46,001 nt of DNA from Mycobacterium szulgai (lineage in GTDB: Bacteria > Actinomycetota > Actinomycetes > Mycobacteriales > Mycobacteriaceae), in contig NZ_LQPW01000131.1 of assembly GCF_002116635.1 (NCBI RefSeq), positions 1-46,001 on the forward strand, written 5' to 3'. Within the stretch, counting starts at the first letter, position 1. The number at the start of each line of letters is the position of its first letter. The notes under the pieces were generated by a model. The model made no database searches, was not told the origin of the DNA, and saw only the letters and a program-made list of their open reading frames with translations. This document shows positions 26,394 through 34,550 of this stretch, piece after piece. Both the position numbers and the translations under genes were made by a program.

Positions 26394-27412
26394 TTCCGCC
26401 CGGCGAGCATCGGCTTGTCAATCCAGGGCTTGCCTTCGCACTCCAAGGCGGCGATGTCGGCGTCCACCATGATCCGGGCCAGTTCAGCGGTGTGCACGGA
26501 GGGCTTCCAGCCCAGTGACTCCGCGGCCTTGGTGGCATCTCCGATCAGCGAATCCACCTCGGTGGGCCGCAGATAGCGTTGGTCGAACTTGACGTACTTC
26601 TGGCAGTCCAGACCGGCATGGCCGAAAGCGGCTTCGGCGAACTCACGCACCGTGAAACCGCGCCCGGTCGCAAGCACGTAGTCCTCGGGATCAGGGGCCT
26701 GCAGCATGCGCCACATTCCTTCGACGTATTCCGGTGCATAACCCCAGTCGCGGACGGCGTCGAGATTGCCCATGAAAATGTCGGACTGGATGCCGGCCTT
26801 GATGCGGGCCACCGCCCGGGTGATCTTCCGGGTTACGAATGTCTCACCGCGCCGCGGCGATTCGTGATTGAACAGGATGCCGTTGACCGCGAACAATCCA
26901 TACGCTTCTCGGTAGTTGCGTGTGGCCCAATAGGAATAGACCTTGGCCGCACCATAGGGTGAACGTGGATAAAACGGCGTCAGCTCGTTCTGCGGTGGCG
27001 GCGACGCTCCGAACATCTCCGACGAAGACGCCTGGTAGAAGCGGCACTGCACCCTGGACAACCGAACGGCCTCCAGTAGCCGCATGGATCCCATTCCCGT
27101 GGTGTCCCCGGTGTGTACCGGTTCGTCGAAGCTCACGCGCACATGTGATTGCGCCGCAAGGTTGTACACCTCGTCGGGCTCGATAGTGCTGAGCAATGTC
27201 ACCAGTCGGGTGCCGTCGATGAGATCGCCGTAATGCAGGAACAGTCGCGCGTTCGGGTCGTGTGGGTCAACGTAGAGATGATCGATGCGCGATGTGTTGA
27301 ACGTGGAGGCTCGACGGATCAGCCCGTGAACCTCATATCCCTTGCTCAGCAGCAGTTCTGCGAGATAAGAGCCGTCCTGTCCGGTGATGCCGGTTATCAG
27401 CGCTCGCTTCAC
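26390..27412 (-). CDS. gmdA: GDP-mannose 4,6-dehydratase
   Basis: A 340-residue enzyme almost identical in outline to remembered Rv1511. GITGQDGSYLAELLL is the cofactor loop, QASSSEMFG and YGAAKVYSYW hold the catalytic Thr/Ser, Glu, Tyr and Lys, and NHESPRRGETFVTRK is the family signature. It oxidises GDP-mannose to GDP-4-keto-6-deoxymannose. GTG at 27412, with TAGGA five bases upstream, gives the family start MKRALITG; the frame from 27541 adds 43 unsupported residues. First gene of a five-gene minus-strand operon. Confidence 0.95.
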   Translation of the reverse strand: MKRALITGITGQDGSYLAELLLSKGYEVHGLIRRASTFNTSRIDHLYVDPHDPNARLFLHYGDLIDGTRLVTLLSTIEPDEVYNLAAQSHVRVSFDEPVHTGDTTGMGSMRLLEAVRLSRVQCRFYQASSSEMFGASPPPQNELTPFYPRSPYGAAKVYSYWATRNYREAYGLFAVNGILFNHESPRRGETFVTRKITRAVARIKAGIQSDIFMGNLDAVRDWGYAPEYVEGMWRMLQAPDPEDYVLATGRGFTVREFAEAAFGHAGLDCQKYVKFDQRYLRPTEVDSLIGDATKAAESLGWKPSVHTAELARIMVDADIAALECEGKPWIDKPMLAGRK

Positions 27413-27634
27413 TAAATTCCTACTTCTGTCGATGCTCGCGCCTGCGCGCGGCCATGATTCAGGCGTTTTGCCGTCTGCTTGATAGTAGAACTCGGCCGCC
27501 GCGACCAACGCCAGATCGCCTTCGCTATGGCCGTGGCGCAACGTTTTTGGGCTCGTATTAGCTGGTCAGGGGTTTATCTCGCGAATTTTTCAATACCGCC
27601 GCGAGCACGGCCACACTTAGGTAACGTACCCAGC
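27413..27634. promoter_or_regulatory. Divergent region of gmdA and the GAP/Sap-like gene
   Basis: This 222-base gap must hold both promoters. A 6-base inverted repeat CTCGCG (27578-27583)/CGCGAG (27600-27605) frames an AT-rich core (AATTTTTCAATA) about 30-55 bases before the plus-strand start and could be an operator; no known consensus was recognised. Confidence 0.35.
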
Positions 27635-28381
27635 GTGTGGGCGGCAGTGCTGTTATTCGGTCTCGGGACCGCGATTGACCCGCTGCGCTTTGGGTTAACG
27701 GCTTTGTTGGTCTCGCGGCCGCGCCCTGCGGTCAATTTGCTGGCGTTTTGGCTGGGCGGCATGACCGCGGGTATCGGTGTCGCAACGGCCGTGCTGCTTA
27801 TCATGCGTGACTTCGCACTTGACCTCTACAAGGGTGGGATGGCGTCATTCCACAACGTGACATCGTCGGTGACGATCCTGGCCGGCGGGCGTCTGCACGT
27901 CAGCATCGGCGTGTTGGCCCTACTGGTCGCCGCCTTCCTGGTAGTCCGTCAGCGCAGCCGGGTTCCGCTACACGCTGGCGGTGCGTCTCCCTTGGCGGTG
28001 TTGGAGCCGTGCAAGCCAAGCGCGATGGCGCGGGTGTCGGCGGGCTTCGAGGCAGTTATGAAGCGTGGATTTGTCTGGGGTGCTTTCGTGGCGGGGCTTG
28101 GCATGGCGACTCCGCCGGCTGAATGCCTACTAGTGCTGACCGTGATCATGGCTTCGGGAGCCGCGGTGGGCGTGCAGTTCAGCGCCTTCGTCGCCTTCAT
28201 CCTGCTGTTGCTTGCCGTCGTCGAGATTCCGCTCATCGCCTACTTGGCGGTGCCGGGGAAGACTGAAGTTGTGGTGCGTTATCTGGATGGCTGGGTTCGT
28301 GCGCACCGTCCGCAAATCACCCAGACCATTCTCATCGTGGCCGGAATTGCGTTCGTGGTCCAAGGTATTGGGCGGCTCTGA
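27635..28381 (+). CDS. GAP/Sap family integral membrane protein (Rv1517-like)
   Basis: About 248 residues with some six membrane segments. MWAAVLLFGLGTAIDPLRFGL, LLVSRPRPAVNLLAFWLGGM and the later ASGAAVGVQFSAFVAF...VVEIPLIAYLAVPGKT follow the pattern of Gap (glycopeptidolipid-addressing) and Sap (sulfolipid-addressing) proteins and of remembered Rv1517. Family members help move glycolipids to the cell surface beside MmpL transporters. GTG at 27635 is the family-consistent start; no strong ribosome binding site is seen, so a leaderless or weak start is possible. Likely serves LOS export together with MmpL12. Confidence 0.8.
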   Translation: MWAAVLLFGLGTAIDPLRFGLTALLVSRPRPAVNLLAFWLGGMTAGIGVATAVLLIMRDFALDLYKGGMASFHNVTSSVTILAGGRLHVSIGVLALLVAAFLVVRQRSRVPLHAGGASPLAVLEPCKPSAMARVSAGFEAVMKRGFVWGAFVAGLGMATPPAECLLVLTVIMASGAAVGVQFSAFVAFILLLLAVVEIPLIAYLAVPGKTEVVVRYLDGWVRAHRPQITQTILIVAGIAFVVQGIGRL

Positions 28382-28387
28382 GCCACG

Positions 28388-29326
28388 TTGCTCGGCCCTG
28401 AGGTGAGTCCACCTGTCTCGGTGTGCATTCCGATGTACAACAATGCCGCCACCATCGAGCGTTGCCTGCGCAGCGTCTTGGAGCAGGAGGGCATCGAGTT
28501 CGAGATAGTGGTCGTCGACGACGACTCCTCGGACGACGGTCCCGCGATTGCCGCGCGGCTGCTGCGGCCCGGGGACCGGCTGATACGCAACGAGTCTCGC
28601 GTCGGTCTGAACCAGAATCACAACAAGTGCCTCGAATCCGCGCGCGGCGACTATGTGCAGTTCGTGCATGGGGACGACTGGTTGCTGCCGGGAGCGCTGC
28701 AGACGCTGGCCGGATGTTTCGCCGATCCGGCCGTCGGAATGGCGTTCGCGCCCCGGCAGGTGGACAGCGACGACCTCAAGTGGAAGAAGCGGTACGGCGC
28801 GGTCCACCGGAACTTTCGCAAACTCGGCGAACGCAACCACGGACCATCGTTGGTCGCCCAGATCGCGATGCGCGGCGGAAACGGCAATTGGATAGGCGAA
28901 CCGACCTGCGTCATGTTTCGGCGACGACTGGCGTTGGCGGCCGGGGGATTTCGCAACGATATATACCAGCTGGTCGACCTGGACATGTGGTTGCGTCTGA
29001 TGTTGCGCAGCGAAGTCTGCTTTGTTCCACACGAACTCTCCGTCCGCAGTCACACGACGGCTACGGAGACGACACGCGTGATGAAGACCAGGCGATACTG
29101 GCTTGATCAACTGCGCATTCTGACGTGGTTGATCGTGGATCCTGCGGCGCCGTTGACTATTCGGATCATCGCGGCGATGTGGTGGCTACCCGCTTGGCTG
29201 GCGCTGCCCCTTGAAGCAGTCGTGTTCGGACCCCAGCGATGGGGCCGGATGAAGACGTTGGCCGTGGCACCGTTGCGCGAGTTCAAAGATGCGCGACGGT
29301 TGCCGGCGGCCGTCGGCCGGAGCTGA
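28388..29326 (+). CDS. Family 2 glycosyltransferase with C-terminal hydrophobic tail
   Basis: A 312-residue GT2: VSVCIPMYNNAATIERCLRSV, VVVDDDSSDDG, FVHGDDWLLPG (DxD) and LVDLDMWLRLML near the acceptor site. A hydrophobic segment near residue 265-285 (IIAAMWWLPAWLALPLEAVV) may anchor it to the membrane. Similar to the GT2 enzymes of the Rv1514c-Rv1520 group. TTG at 28388 lies 6 bases after the preceding stop; GTG at 28403 is an alternative start. Sugar unknown. Confidence 0.78.
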   Translation: MLGPEVSPPVSVCIPMYNNAATIERCLRSVLEQEGIEFEIVVVDDDSSDDGPAIAARLLRPGDRLIRNESRVGLNQNHNKCLESARGDYVQFVHGDDWLLPGALQTLAGCFADPAVGMAFAPRQVDSDDLKWKKRYGAVHRNFRKLGERNHGPSLVAQIAMRGGNGNWIGEPTCVMFRRRLALAAGGFRNDIYQLVDLDMWLRLMLRSEVCFVPHELSVRSHTTATETTRVMKTRRYWLDQLRILTWLIVDPAAPLTIRIIAAMWWLPAWLALPLEAVVFGPQRWGRMKTLAVAPLREFKDARRLPAAVGRS

Positions 29327-29377
29327 CCCACCGCGAGTTTCACGCCGCCCGAACGGCTCTCGGCAACGAGATCGCCG

Positions 29378-30148
29378 GTGTACCGTTGCCTGGTGTCGGT
29401 ACTTATTACGGTCCCGGTATTCGGGCAGCACGAGTACACCCACGCGCTGGTCGCTGACTTGGAGCGCGAGGGCGCCGAGTACTTGATCGTCGACAACCGC
29501 GGTGACTACCCGAAGATCGGCAACGAACGGGTGACCACGCCGGGCCGGAACCTGGGATGGGCCGGCGGCAGCCAGCGTGGGTTCGAGATTGCCTTCTCCG
29601 AGGGCTATTCGCACGCGATGACGCTCAACAACGACACCAGGATCTCCAAAGGCTTCGTCGCCGCATTACTGGACTCGCGCCTGCCCCCTGACGCCGGAAT
29701 CGTCGGGCCGATGATCGATCGCGGCTTTCCCTATGCCGAAGCCGACTCGAAACCACCAGCCGCGCAGTACAACCCGCAACCGCAGTATCGGGCCGTGCCC
29801 GCCGTGGAGGGAACGGCGCTCATGCTGTCCCGTGAGTGCTGGCACGACACCGGTGGGATGGATTTAGTCAACTTCAAACGTTACGGCTGGGGGATCGACC
29901 TCGACCTGGCGTTGCGCGCTCGCGAGGCGGGTTACGGCCTCTACACCACGGAGATGGCCTATATCAATCACTTTGGGCGCAGGACCGCCAACGCGCACTT
30001 CGGCAACTGGCGCTACGAACTGGGCGCAAACCTGGCGATGTTCCAGGGCCTGCGCAAGTTGCACGGCCTGCCCGCGACGGTGGCGATCATGCGGCAGATC
30101 GGCGCAGCGCATAGCCGCAAGTGGCACCGGCCGATTCCGCTCGGCTGA
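29378..30148 (+). CDS. Rhamnosyltransferase-like family 2 glycosyltransferase
   Basis: A 256-residue GT2-type protein with LITVPVFGQHEYTHALV, LIVDNRGDY, TPGRNLGWAGGSQRGFE (GN/WbbL-like donor motif N-x-G-x-x-G-G), TLNNDTRIS (the DxD equivalent) and GWGIDLDLALRAREAGY (the ED-like catalytic region). This arrangement resembles WbbL-type rhamnosyltransferases. GTG at 29378 or 29393 may start it. No ribosome binding site decides between them. Probably extends the LOS glycan. Confidence 0.76.
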   Translation: MYRCLVSVLITVPVFGQHEYTHALVADLEREGAEYLIVDNRGDYPKIGNERVTTPGRNLGWAGGSQRGFEIAFSEGYSHAMTLNNDTRISKGFVAALLDSRLPPDAGIVGPMIDRGFPYAEADSKPPAAQYNPQPQYRAVPAVEGTALMLSRECWHDTGGMDLVNFKRYGWGIDLDLALRAREAGYGLYTTEMAYINHFGRRTANAHFGNWRYELGANLAMFQGLRKLHGLPATVAIMRQIGAAHSRKWHRPIPLG

Positions 30149-30590
30149 CCTTCGTCGCTGACTAGGCGACCGGCGCCGGCCCGATTCTCGTTGGTAATCG
30201 CGGCCGATATTTTCATGTCTCAAACTAGGACATTGAATTACTACTTGGCATGTTGCGCACGAGCTCTCCTGGCAAACGATTTGTAGTTAATTTCTTTTCC
30301 CAATATTGGACTTCAAATAGTTGTCCGTAGATCGCGTATGGCGTTGATTTAATGTACCCAGCCGGGACATCAAATGTGTGCCGACTTGAAGACATTGAGT
30401 ATCGAAAGCAGCGATGATCGGCAGGTCACAACGTCCACATCCGCGCTGCTAGGGCGCACTCAAGTTCGTCAAATTGCGAAATACTGCGTCGGCAATACTC
30501 ACCGTCCTAGTATGGTGTCCTTCGATGGCTAATTCGGTGCAGCAAACATATATTTAGAATACTAAGTTACGGTAGAAAGGCGTATTTGGC
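30149..30590. other. AT-rich intergenic region upstream of the unknown/P450 pair
   Basis: These 442 bases carry no convincing gene and are clearly richer in A and T than the rest of the window (for example AATTTCTTTTCCCAATATTG near 30290 and AAACATATATTTAGAATAC near 30545). It contains GGACATCAAA (30365-30374), shared with the tetR2 upstream region, within the dyad ACAT-CAA-ATGT (30367-30377). TATATTTAGAAT near 30550 may be a -10 region. AGAAAGG at 30574-30580 is the ribosome binding site of the next gene. Confidence 0.5.
30367..30377. promoter_or_regulatory. Candidate TetR operator half in the AT-rich gap
   Basis: ACAT-CAA-ATGT is an inverted repeat and is preceded by GG, giving GGACATCAAA, the same 10-mer that occurs at 34347-34356 upstream of the second TetR gene. 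Confidence 0.3.
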
Positions 30591-31394
30591 GTGCCTGCGC
30601 AACATGTTTTCACGCGCCTGTCGTCGATGGGCTCGACGCCGGTCAGAATGTTTCCGCACACCTCGAAGCTGAAACGCATCGCCCGGGGCAGGTATCTGCA
30701 GTCGGGATCGTTGGGGCCGGCCGAGCTCGAGGAGCTGGTGGACATCCTCTACGACATCTACCGCGAGACCGCTTGCGGTTGCACTCGCGATGAGTTCGCG
30801 GACGTCGTATTCAAGGCCGGCGATGGGCGCTTCGCGCTGTTCTGCGATGAGCGCGATCACTACGTGGGTTTCTCCTACGCGGCCTTCGACTTTCTGCAGC
30901 ACGGCGGCACAACCCAGGCGGTGATCAACGCGGGTGTGTTCTTCCGGCCCGGTTACTGCGGGGGAGCCACGGCCGCGTTCTTCGGGCTGCGTCAAGCGCT
31001 GCGTTTCAAGATCTGTTCGCCGCGTACACCATTGGCCTACGCCACCCGAAGTTCATCGCCGGCTGTGTATCGTCTGCTCGCCTCCACCATGCCGCGGATG
31101 TATCCCAACCGCCGGCACCCGACACCGGCGGATATCGAAGCACTCGCATTGGCGGTCAGCAGCCGGCGACACTACAAACCGGTCGGCGCCAATCCCTGGG
31201 TAGTGCGTTCGGACGCGGTCCCACTGGACGTCGCGCGCATGCGGCGAATCAACCATGACCCCGATGTGCAGTTCTATACCGAACTGGTGCCGCAGTATGC
31301 CGAAGGTGAGTCGGTGCTGGTCTGGATACCGCTGGACCTGGCCAACATCGCCGGCGGATTGCTTCGCCTATTGCGTGCACGGTTGCTCCGATGA
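30591..31394 (+). CDS. Unknown protein, possible GNAT-fold acyltransferase
   Basis: A 267-residue soluble protein I do not recognise. The stretch FALFCDERDHYVGFSYAAFDF followed by INAGVFFRPGYCGGATAAFFGLRQAL looks like strands 4-5 of a GNAT fold with an R/Q-x-x-G-x-G/A acyl-CoA loop, but this is a weak fit. The end is hydrophobic and basic (IAGGLLRLLRARLLR). It is 72 bases upstream of the P450 gene and likely co-transcribed with it. GTG at 30591 has AGAAAGG ten bases before it. Confidence 0.6.
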   Translation: MPAQHVFTRLSSMGSTPVRMFPHTSKLKRIARGRYLQSGSLGPAELEELVDILYDIYRETACGCTRDEFADVVFKAGDGRFALFCDERDHYVGFSYAAFDFLQHGGTTQAVINAGVFFRPGYCGGATAAFFGLRQALRFKICSPRTPLAYATRSSSPAVYRLLASTMPRMYPNRRHPTPADIEALALAVSSRRHYKPVGANPWVVRSDAVPLDVARMRRINHDPDVQFYTELVPQYAEGESVLVWIPLDLANIAGGLLRLLRARLLR

Positions 31395-31466
31395 CCGCCG
31401 ATCCTCGCTATGCCGCGCGGTGCGACGCGCGCATGAACCACGTTTCGAACATTCGAAAGGCAACCA

Positions 31467-32909
31467 ATGGGAGCTAGCGCGACCACCGATGCCGTCCGGC
31501 TGCCGCCGGTAGTGTCGATTCCTTCCCCGATCATCGCGGTGGCGTTCCTGACCGCCCGTAAGGCCGCCGTCAAAGCGCTCGGCCGCCGCTATGGAACGGC
31601 ATTCGTCGTGCGGTTGCCGATCGTTGGTCAGGTGGTGGTGTTCGGTGAGCCCACGTTGATCAAAGACGTGCTGAGTACCAAGGACGACCTGGTGCGGCCG
31701 GCATCCCACGTGGGTTCGGTGTTCGGCCCGGGCTCGACCGTCAGCCTGCATGGGGCCGAGCTGCGGCAGCGCCGTCGGCTGCTGTTGCCGCTTTTTCACG
31801 GCAGGCGGATGGGCGGCTACGAGGACGTCGTCGCGGAAGAGGCGCTGCGGGAGACGGCGGGCTGGCCGGAGGGCCGGGAGTTTTCCACCCTGCCGTCGAT
31901 GATGCGTATCACCATCAATGCCATCCTGCGTGCGGTATTCGGTGCGCAGGGTGCCGAATTCGACGAGCTGCGCCAGTTGTTGCCCGCTATGGTGGCCCTG
32001 GGCTCACGGCTGGCGATATTGCCGACGTGGGCGCGCGGTGATTTCGGGCCGTGGAGTCCCGGTGGCCGTTTTGTCCGTAAGCGCCGCCGTTACGACGAAA
32101 TCATCGCCCGCCTGATCGCCACCGCACGTTGCGATCCGAATTTCGCCGAGCGCAGCGATGTGCTGTCGCTATTGTTGGCCGCACGCTACGACGACGGCCA
32201 GCCGATCAGCGACGCCCATATCGCCGACGAGTTGTTCACGCTGCTGGCAGCCGGCCACGAGACCACCAGCGCCACACTGGCTTGGACCGTTGAGCGGTTG
32301 CGGCGCCACCCGCAGCTGCTTCGCCGACTGACGGCCGAGGCCGACCGCGATGAATCGCGGTTGCTGCAGGCCACGGTGTGGGAGGTGCAGCGGACTCACC
32401 CGGTGATCCAGGGACTGCTGCGGGTCACCCGATCGCGGATCCGCCTGGGCGAGTGGGTGATTCCGGAAAACCATCTGGTTGCGGTCAGCATGGTGCTCAG
32501 TCATAGCTCCGAGCGAAATTTCGTCAACGCCAACGTCTTCGATCCGGATAGGTTCGTGGGCAATCCACCCGACAGCTCGCTGTGGGTGCCGTTCGGTGCG
32601 GGCATACACCGATGTGTGGGCGCAGCGTTCGCAAACATGGAGATGCTGGTGGTGTTGCGAACGTTGTTGCGCCACTTCGAATTCAGCACCACCACTGCCG
32701 CTGGAGAGTGGGACTACTTTCGCGGTGTTACCAACGCACCCTGGTGCGGCGGACGAGCTGTGGTGCATCGGCGCGCCGGCCGATACGTCGAAGCTCAACC
32801 GCTGGAGCTGGCCCTCGACGTGAGAATGGAATCGATCATCAGCTGCATGCGGTCTATCACCTGGTCTACGCTCAGCCGCTGGTCGCGGCGCAACAACTTC
32901 CAGCTGTAA
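31467..32909 (+). CDS. Cytochrome P450, CYP138-like, with an extended C-terminus
   Basis: A 480-residue P450. Heme-binding FGAGIHRCVGAAFA, I-helix LLAAGHETTSATLAW and the ExxR (EVQR) are intact. The sequence runs parallel to remembered M. tuberculosis CYP138 from LPPVV to the normal end GGRAVVHRR, so the oxidoreductase should be active; its substrate is unknown. After that normal end the frame continues about 35 residues (to NNFQL), overlapping the convergent TetR gene by 115 bases. GAAAGG six bases before the ATG supports the start. Confidence 0.9.
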   Translation: MGASATTDAVRLPPVVSIPSPIIAVAFLTARKAAVKALGRRYGTAFVVRLPIVGQVVVFGEPTLIKDVLSTKDDLVRPASHVGSVFGPGSTVSLHGAELRQRRRLLLPLFHGRRMGGYEDVVAEEALRETAGWPEGREFSTLPSMMRITINAILRAVFGAQGAEFDELRQLLPAMVALGSRLAILPTWARGDFGPWSPGGRFVRKRRRYDEIIARLIATARCDPNFAERSDVLSLLLAARYDDGQPISDAHIADELFTLLAAGHETTSATLAWTVERLRRHPQLLRRLTAEADRDESRLLQATVWEVQRTHPVIQGLLRVTRSRIRLGEWVIPENHLVAVSMVLSHSSERNFVNANVFDPDRFVGNPPDSSLWVPFGAGIHRCVGAAFANMEMLVVLRTLLRHFEFSTTTAAGEWDYFRGVTNAPWCGGRAVVHRRAGRYVEAQPLELALDVRMESIISCMRSITWSTLSRWSRRNNFQL

Positions 32910-33436
32910 ATATCGGTGGCGACCACCAGCGCGTCGATGACTCGGGAACGTTGCGCCGGCGCAACGGGCAACCTGGGGCCGTAAATTTCCTTCACCCAGC
33001 TTCGATGCTCGGCCCGTCCGGTGTCACACATCACGCGCGCCGGGTGCTCGTCGTCCTCCTCGGCGAGCAGACCCAGGACCACATCTCCACGGTGCTCATA
33101 GTGGTCGACAAGCAGTGCCAATGCCTGATCGGGATCCTCCGGCGGAGCCGTTCGCTCGATCAGGACGTCGTGGTGAACCCTCGCCCATGCCGCCGCTATG
33201 AGCGGCTCTCGACTGCCGAAGTGACGCAGCACCGTCTTCACCGTCACGCCGGCGCGCTCGGCAATCTCTTTCAGGTTGATCGCCAGGGATCGCTCGGCGA
33301 TAACGGCGTCGATAGCGGCCTGAACGATGGCCTCGTGGGTGGCTTCGGTCGCCTCTTTGCGAGCCCGCATCTCGTAAGTCCGCTTCTTGCGTGGTGGGGG
33401 GGCGTCCGCGTCTTTTGTGTCCATGGCGAGGTACAT
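32795..33436 (-). CDS. TetR-family transcriptional regulator (copy 1)
   Basis: About 213 residues. The helix-turn-helix is INLKEIAERAGVTVKTVLRHFGSREPLIAAAW, the usual TetR N-terminal pattern; the ligand domain is not typical of a characterised group. It shares MYLAMDTKD and most of its length with the second TetR gene downstream in this window, a tandem duplication. ATG at 33436 is chosen because the codons before MDTK are conserved in both copies with a synonymous difference; ATG 33424 is the alternative. Its 3' end overlaps the P450 tail on the other strand, and it may control the P450 pair. Confidence 0.88.
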   Translation of the reverse strand: MYLAMDTKDADAPPPRKKRTYEMRARKEATEATHEAIVQAAIDAVIAERSLAINLKEIAERAGVTVKTVLRHFGSREPLIAAAWARVHHDVLIERTAPPEDPDQALALLVDHYEHRGDVVLGLLAEEDDEHPARVMCDTGRAEHRSWVKEIYGPRLPVAPAQRSRVIDALVVATDIYSWKLLRRDQRLSVDQVIDRMQLMIDSILTSRASSSG

Positions 33437-33460
33437 GAAAGCATACTTTAGCGTACATGG
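33431..33460. promoter_or_regulatory. Palindromic element at the tetR copy 1 start
   Basis: GTACATGAAAGCATACTTTAGCGTACATGG contains AAAG-cata-CTTT flanked by GTAC on both sides and overlaps the proposed start. A related GTACAT...AAA...TTT...GTAC element is at the start of tetR copy 2, fitting autoregulation. Confidence 0.4.
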
Positions 33461-33671
33461 CAATGGACGCGAAAGCTCAAAGACTTAAAGCACACTGAAC
33501 AGCGGATTCAATGTCGTAGGAGGTTAGAGCTGACGCGGCAAGCGCATCGCTCGCATGCTGGCGCCGGCGTCAACCGGCCAGGATCGGGTGGGCTGAATAC
33601 CGACCGTCGGGGTTTGCTGACAGCCTGCAGTCGCTGTCGGCAATGAGTTTGCTGTGGGTGGGCCGATGCGG
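33437..33671. other. Gap between the two TetR genes
   Basis: About 235 bases upstream of tetR copy 1 and downstream of tetR copy 2. Apart from the palindrome at 33431-33460 I see no gene, RNA or strong terminator. Confidence 0.4.
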
Positions 33672-34319
33672 CTAGGGCCGCGGGGCTTCGGCGGCATCTT
33701 GTACCGCGGTGCGCAGCACGCTGTCGGTCAGCAGCTGTATCCGGTCGAGCACGTCTTCAATGCTGAGGTCCCGGTCGCGCCGCAACAGCTTCCAGCTGTA
33801 CAAGTCGGTGGCCACCACCAGCGCGTCAACCACTCGAGAGCGTGCCGCGGGTTGCTTGGGCAATCTCGCCGCGAACACTTCCTGCACCCATCTCCGATGC
33901 TCCATCCGCCCGGTGTCGCACATTATGCGTGCCCTCGGGTCGTCGCCTTCCTCGCTGAGCAGGCCCAACATCATGTCGCCGCGATGCTCGTAGTGCTCGA
34001 GCAGCACCCGCAGGGCCTCATCAACGTCCTCGGGGGGCGTGGTGCGCTCGACGATCACGTCCTGGTGAATGCGTGACCAGGCCGCCGCGATCAGTGGTTC
34101 CCGAGTGCCGAAGTGCCGCAGCAGGGTCTTGACCGAGACGCCGGCGCGCTCGGCGATCGTGTTCAGCGTGATCGCCAGGGATCGCTCCGCGATTACGGAA
34201 TCGACGGCTGCTTGCACGATCGCCTCATGAGTTGCTTCGGTAGCCTCCCTACGGGCCCGCATCTCGTAGCTGCGCTTCTTGGTCTCGTCCGTGTCTTTAG
34301 TATCCATGGCTAGGTACAT
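33672..34319 (-). CDS. TetR-family transcriptional regulator (copy 2)
   Basis: About 215 residues, a close paralogue of the gene at 32795-33436 (shared TYEMRAR/SYEMRAR, EATEATHEAIVQAA, SWKLLRRD). The helix-turn-helix is ITLNTIAERAGVSVKTLLRHFGTREPLIAAAW. It is divergent from fadD25 and could control the LOS acyl genes or itself. ATG at 34319 starts MYLAMDTKD; ATG 34307 is the alternative; a frame reaching 34478 is not supported by the paralogue. Confidence 0.88.
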   Translation of the reverse strand: MYLAMDTKDTDETKKRSYEMRARREATEATHEAIVQAAVDSVIAERSLAITLNTIAERAGVSVKTLLRHFGTREPLIAAAWSRIHQDVIVERTTPPEDVDEALRVLLEHYEHRGDMMLGLLSEEGDDPRARIMCDTGRMEHRRWVQEVFAARLPKQPAARSRVVDALVVATDLYSWKLLRRDRDLSIEDVLDRIQLLTDSVLRTAVQDAAEAPRP

Positions 34320-34369
34320 CAAATCAGGTTTGGCGTGTACCGCAAAGGACATCAAAAGTTTGGGCGTGG
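34314..34369. promoter_or_regulatory. Direct repeats at the tetR copy 2 start, candidate operator
   Basis: ACATCAAA-tca-GGTTTGGCGTG (34316-34337) and ACATCAAA-AGTTTGGGCGTG (34349-34368) are imperfect direct repeats in the 231-base tetR2-fadD25 divergent gap. The second includes GGACATCAAA, also found upstream of the unknown/P450 pair. Confidence 0.45.
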
Positions 34370-34550
34370 CATCTATGCCGCCGGCTCCTGATCCATGTGT
34401 GCGAGCCGGTTGGCACCGGTAAAGTAACGTACTCACGCCATGACGGCGGGAGATGGTGTCAGACACAAGGTCTGGCACTGGGGGATACCGGGGCGGCGAG
34501 CCGGCCGGTTCCCGGTTCTCAAGAGAAACATTCCTAGCGAAGGTAGTCTG

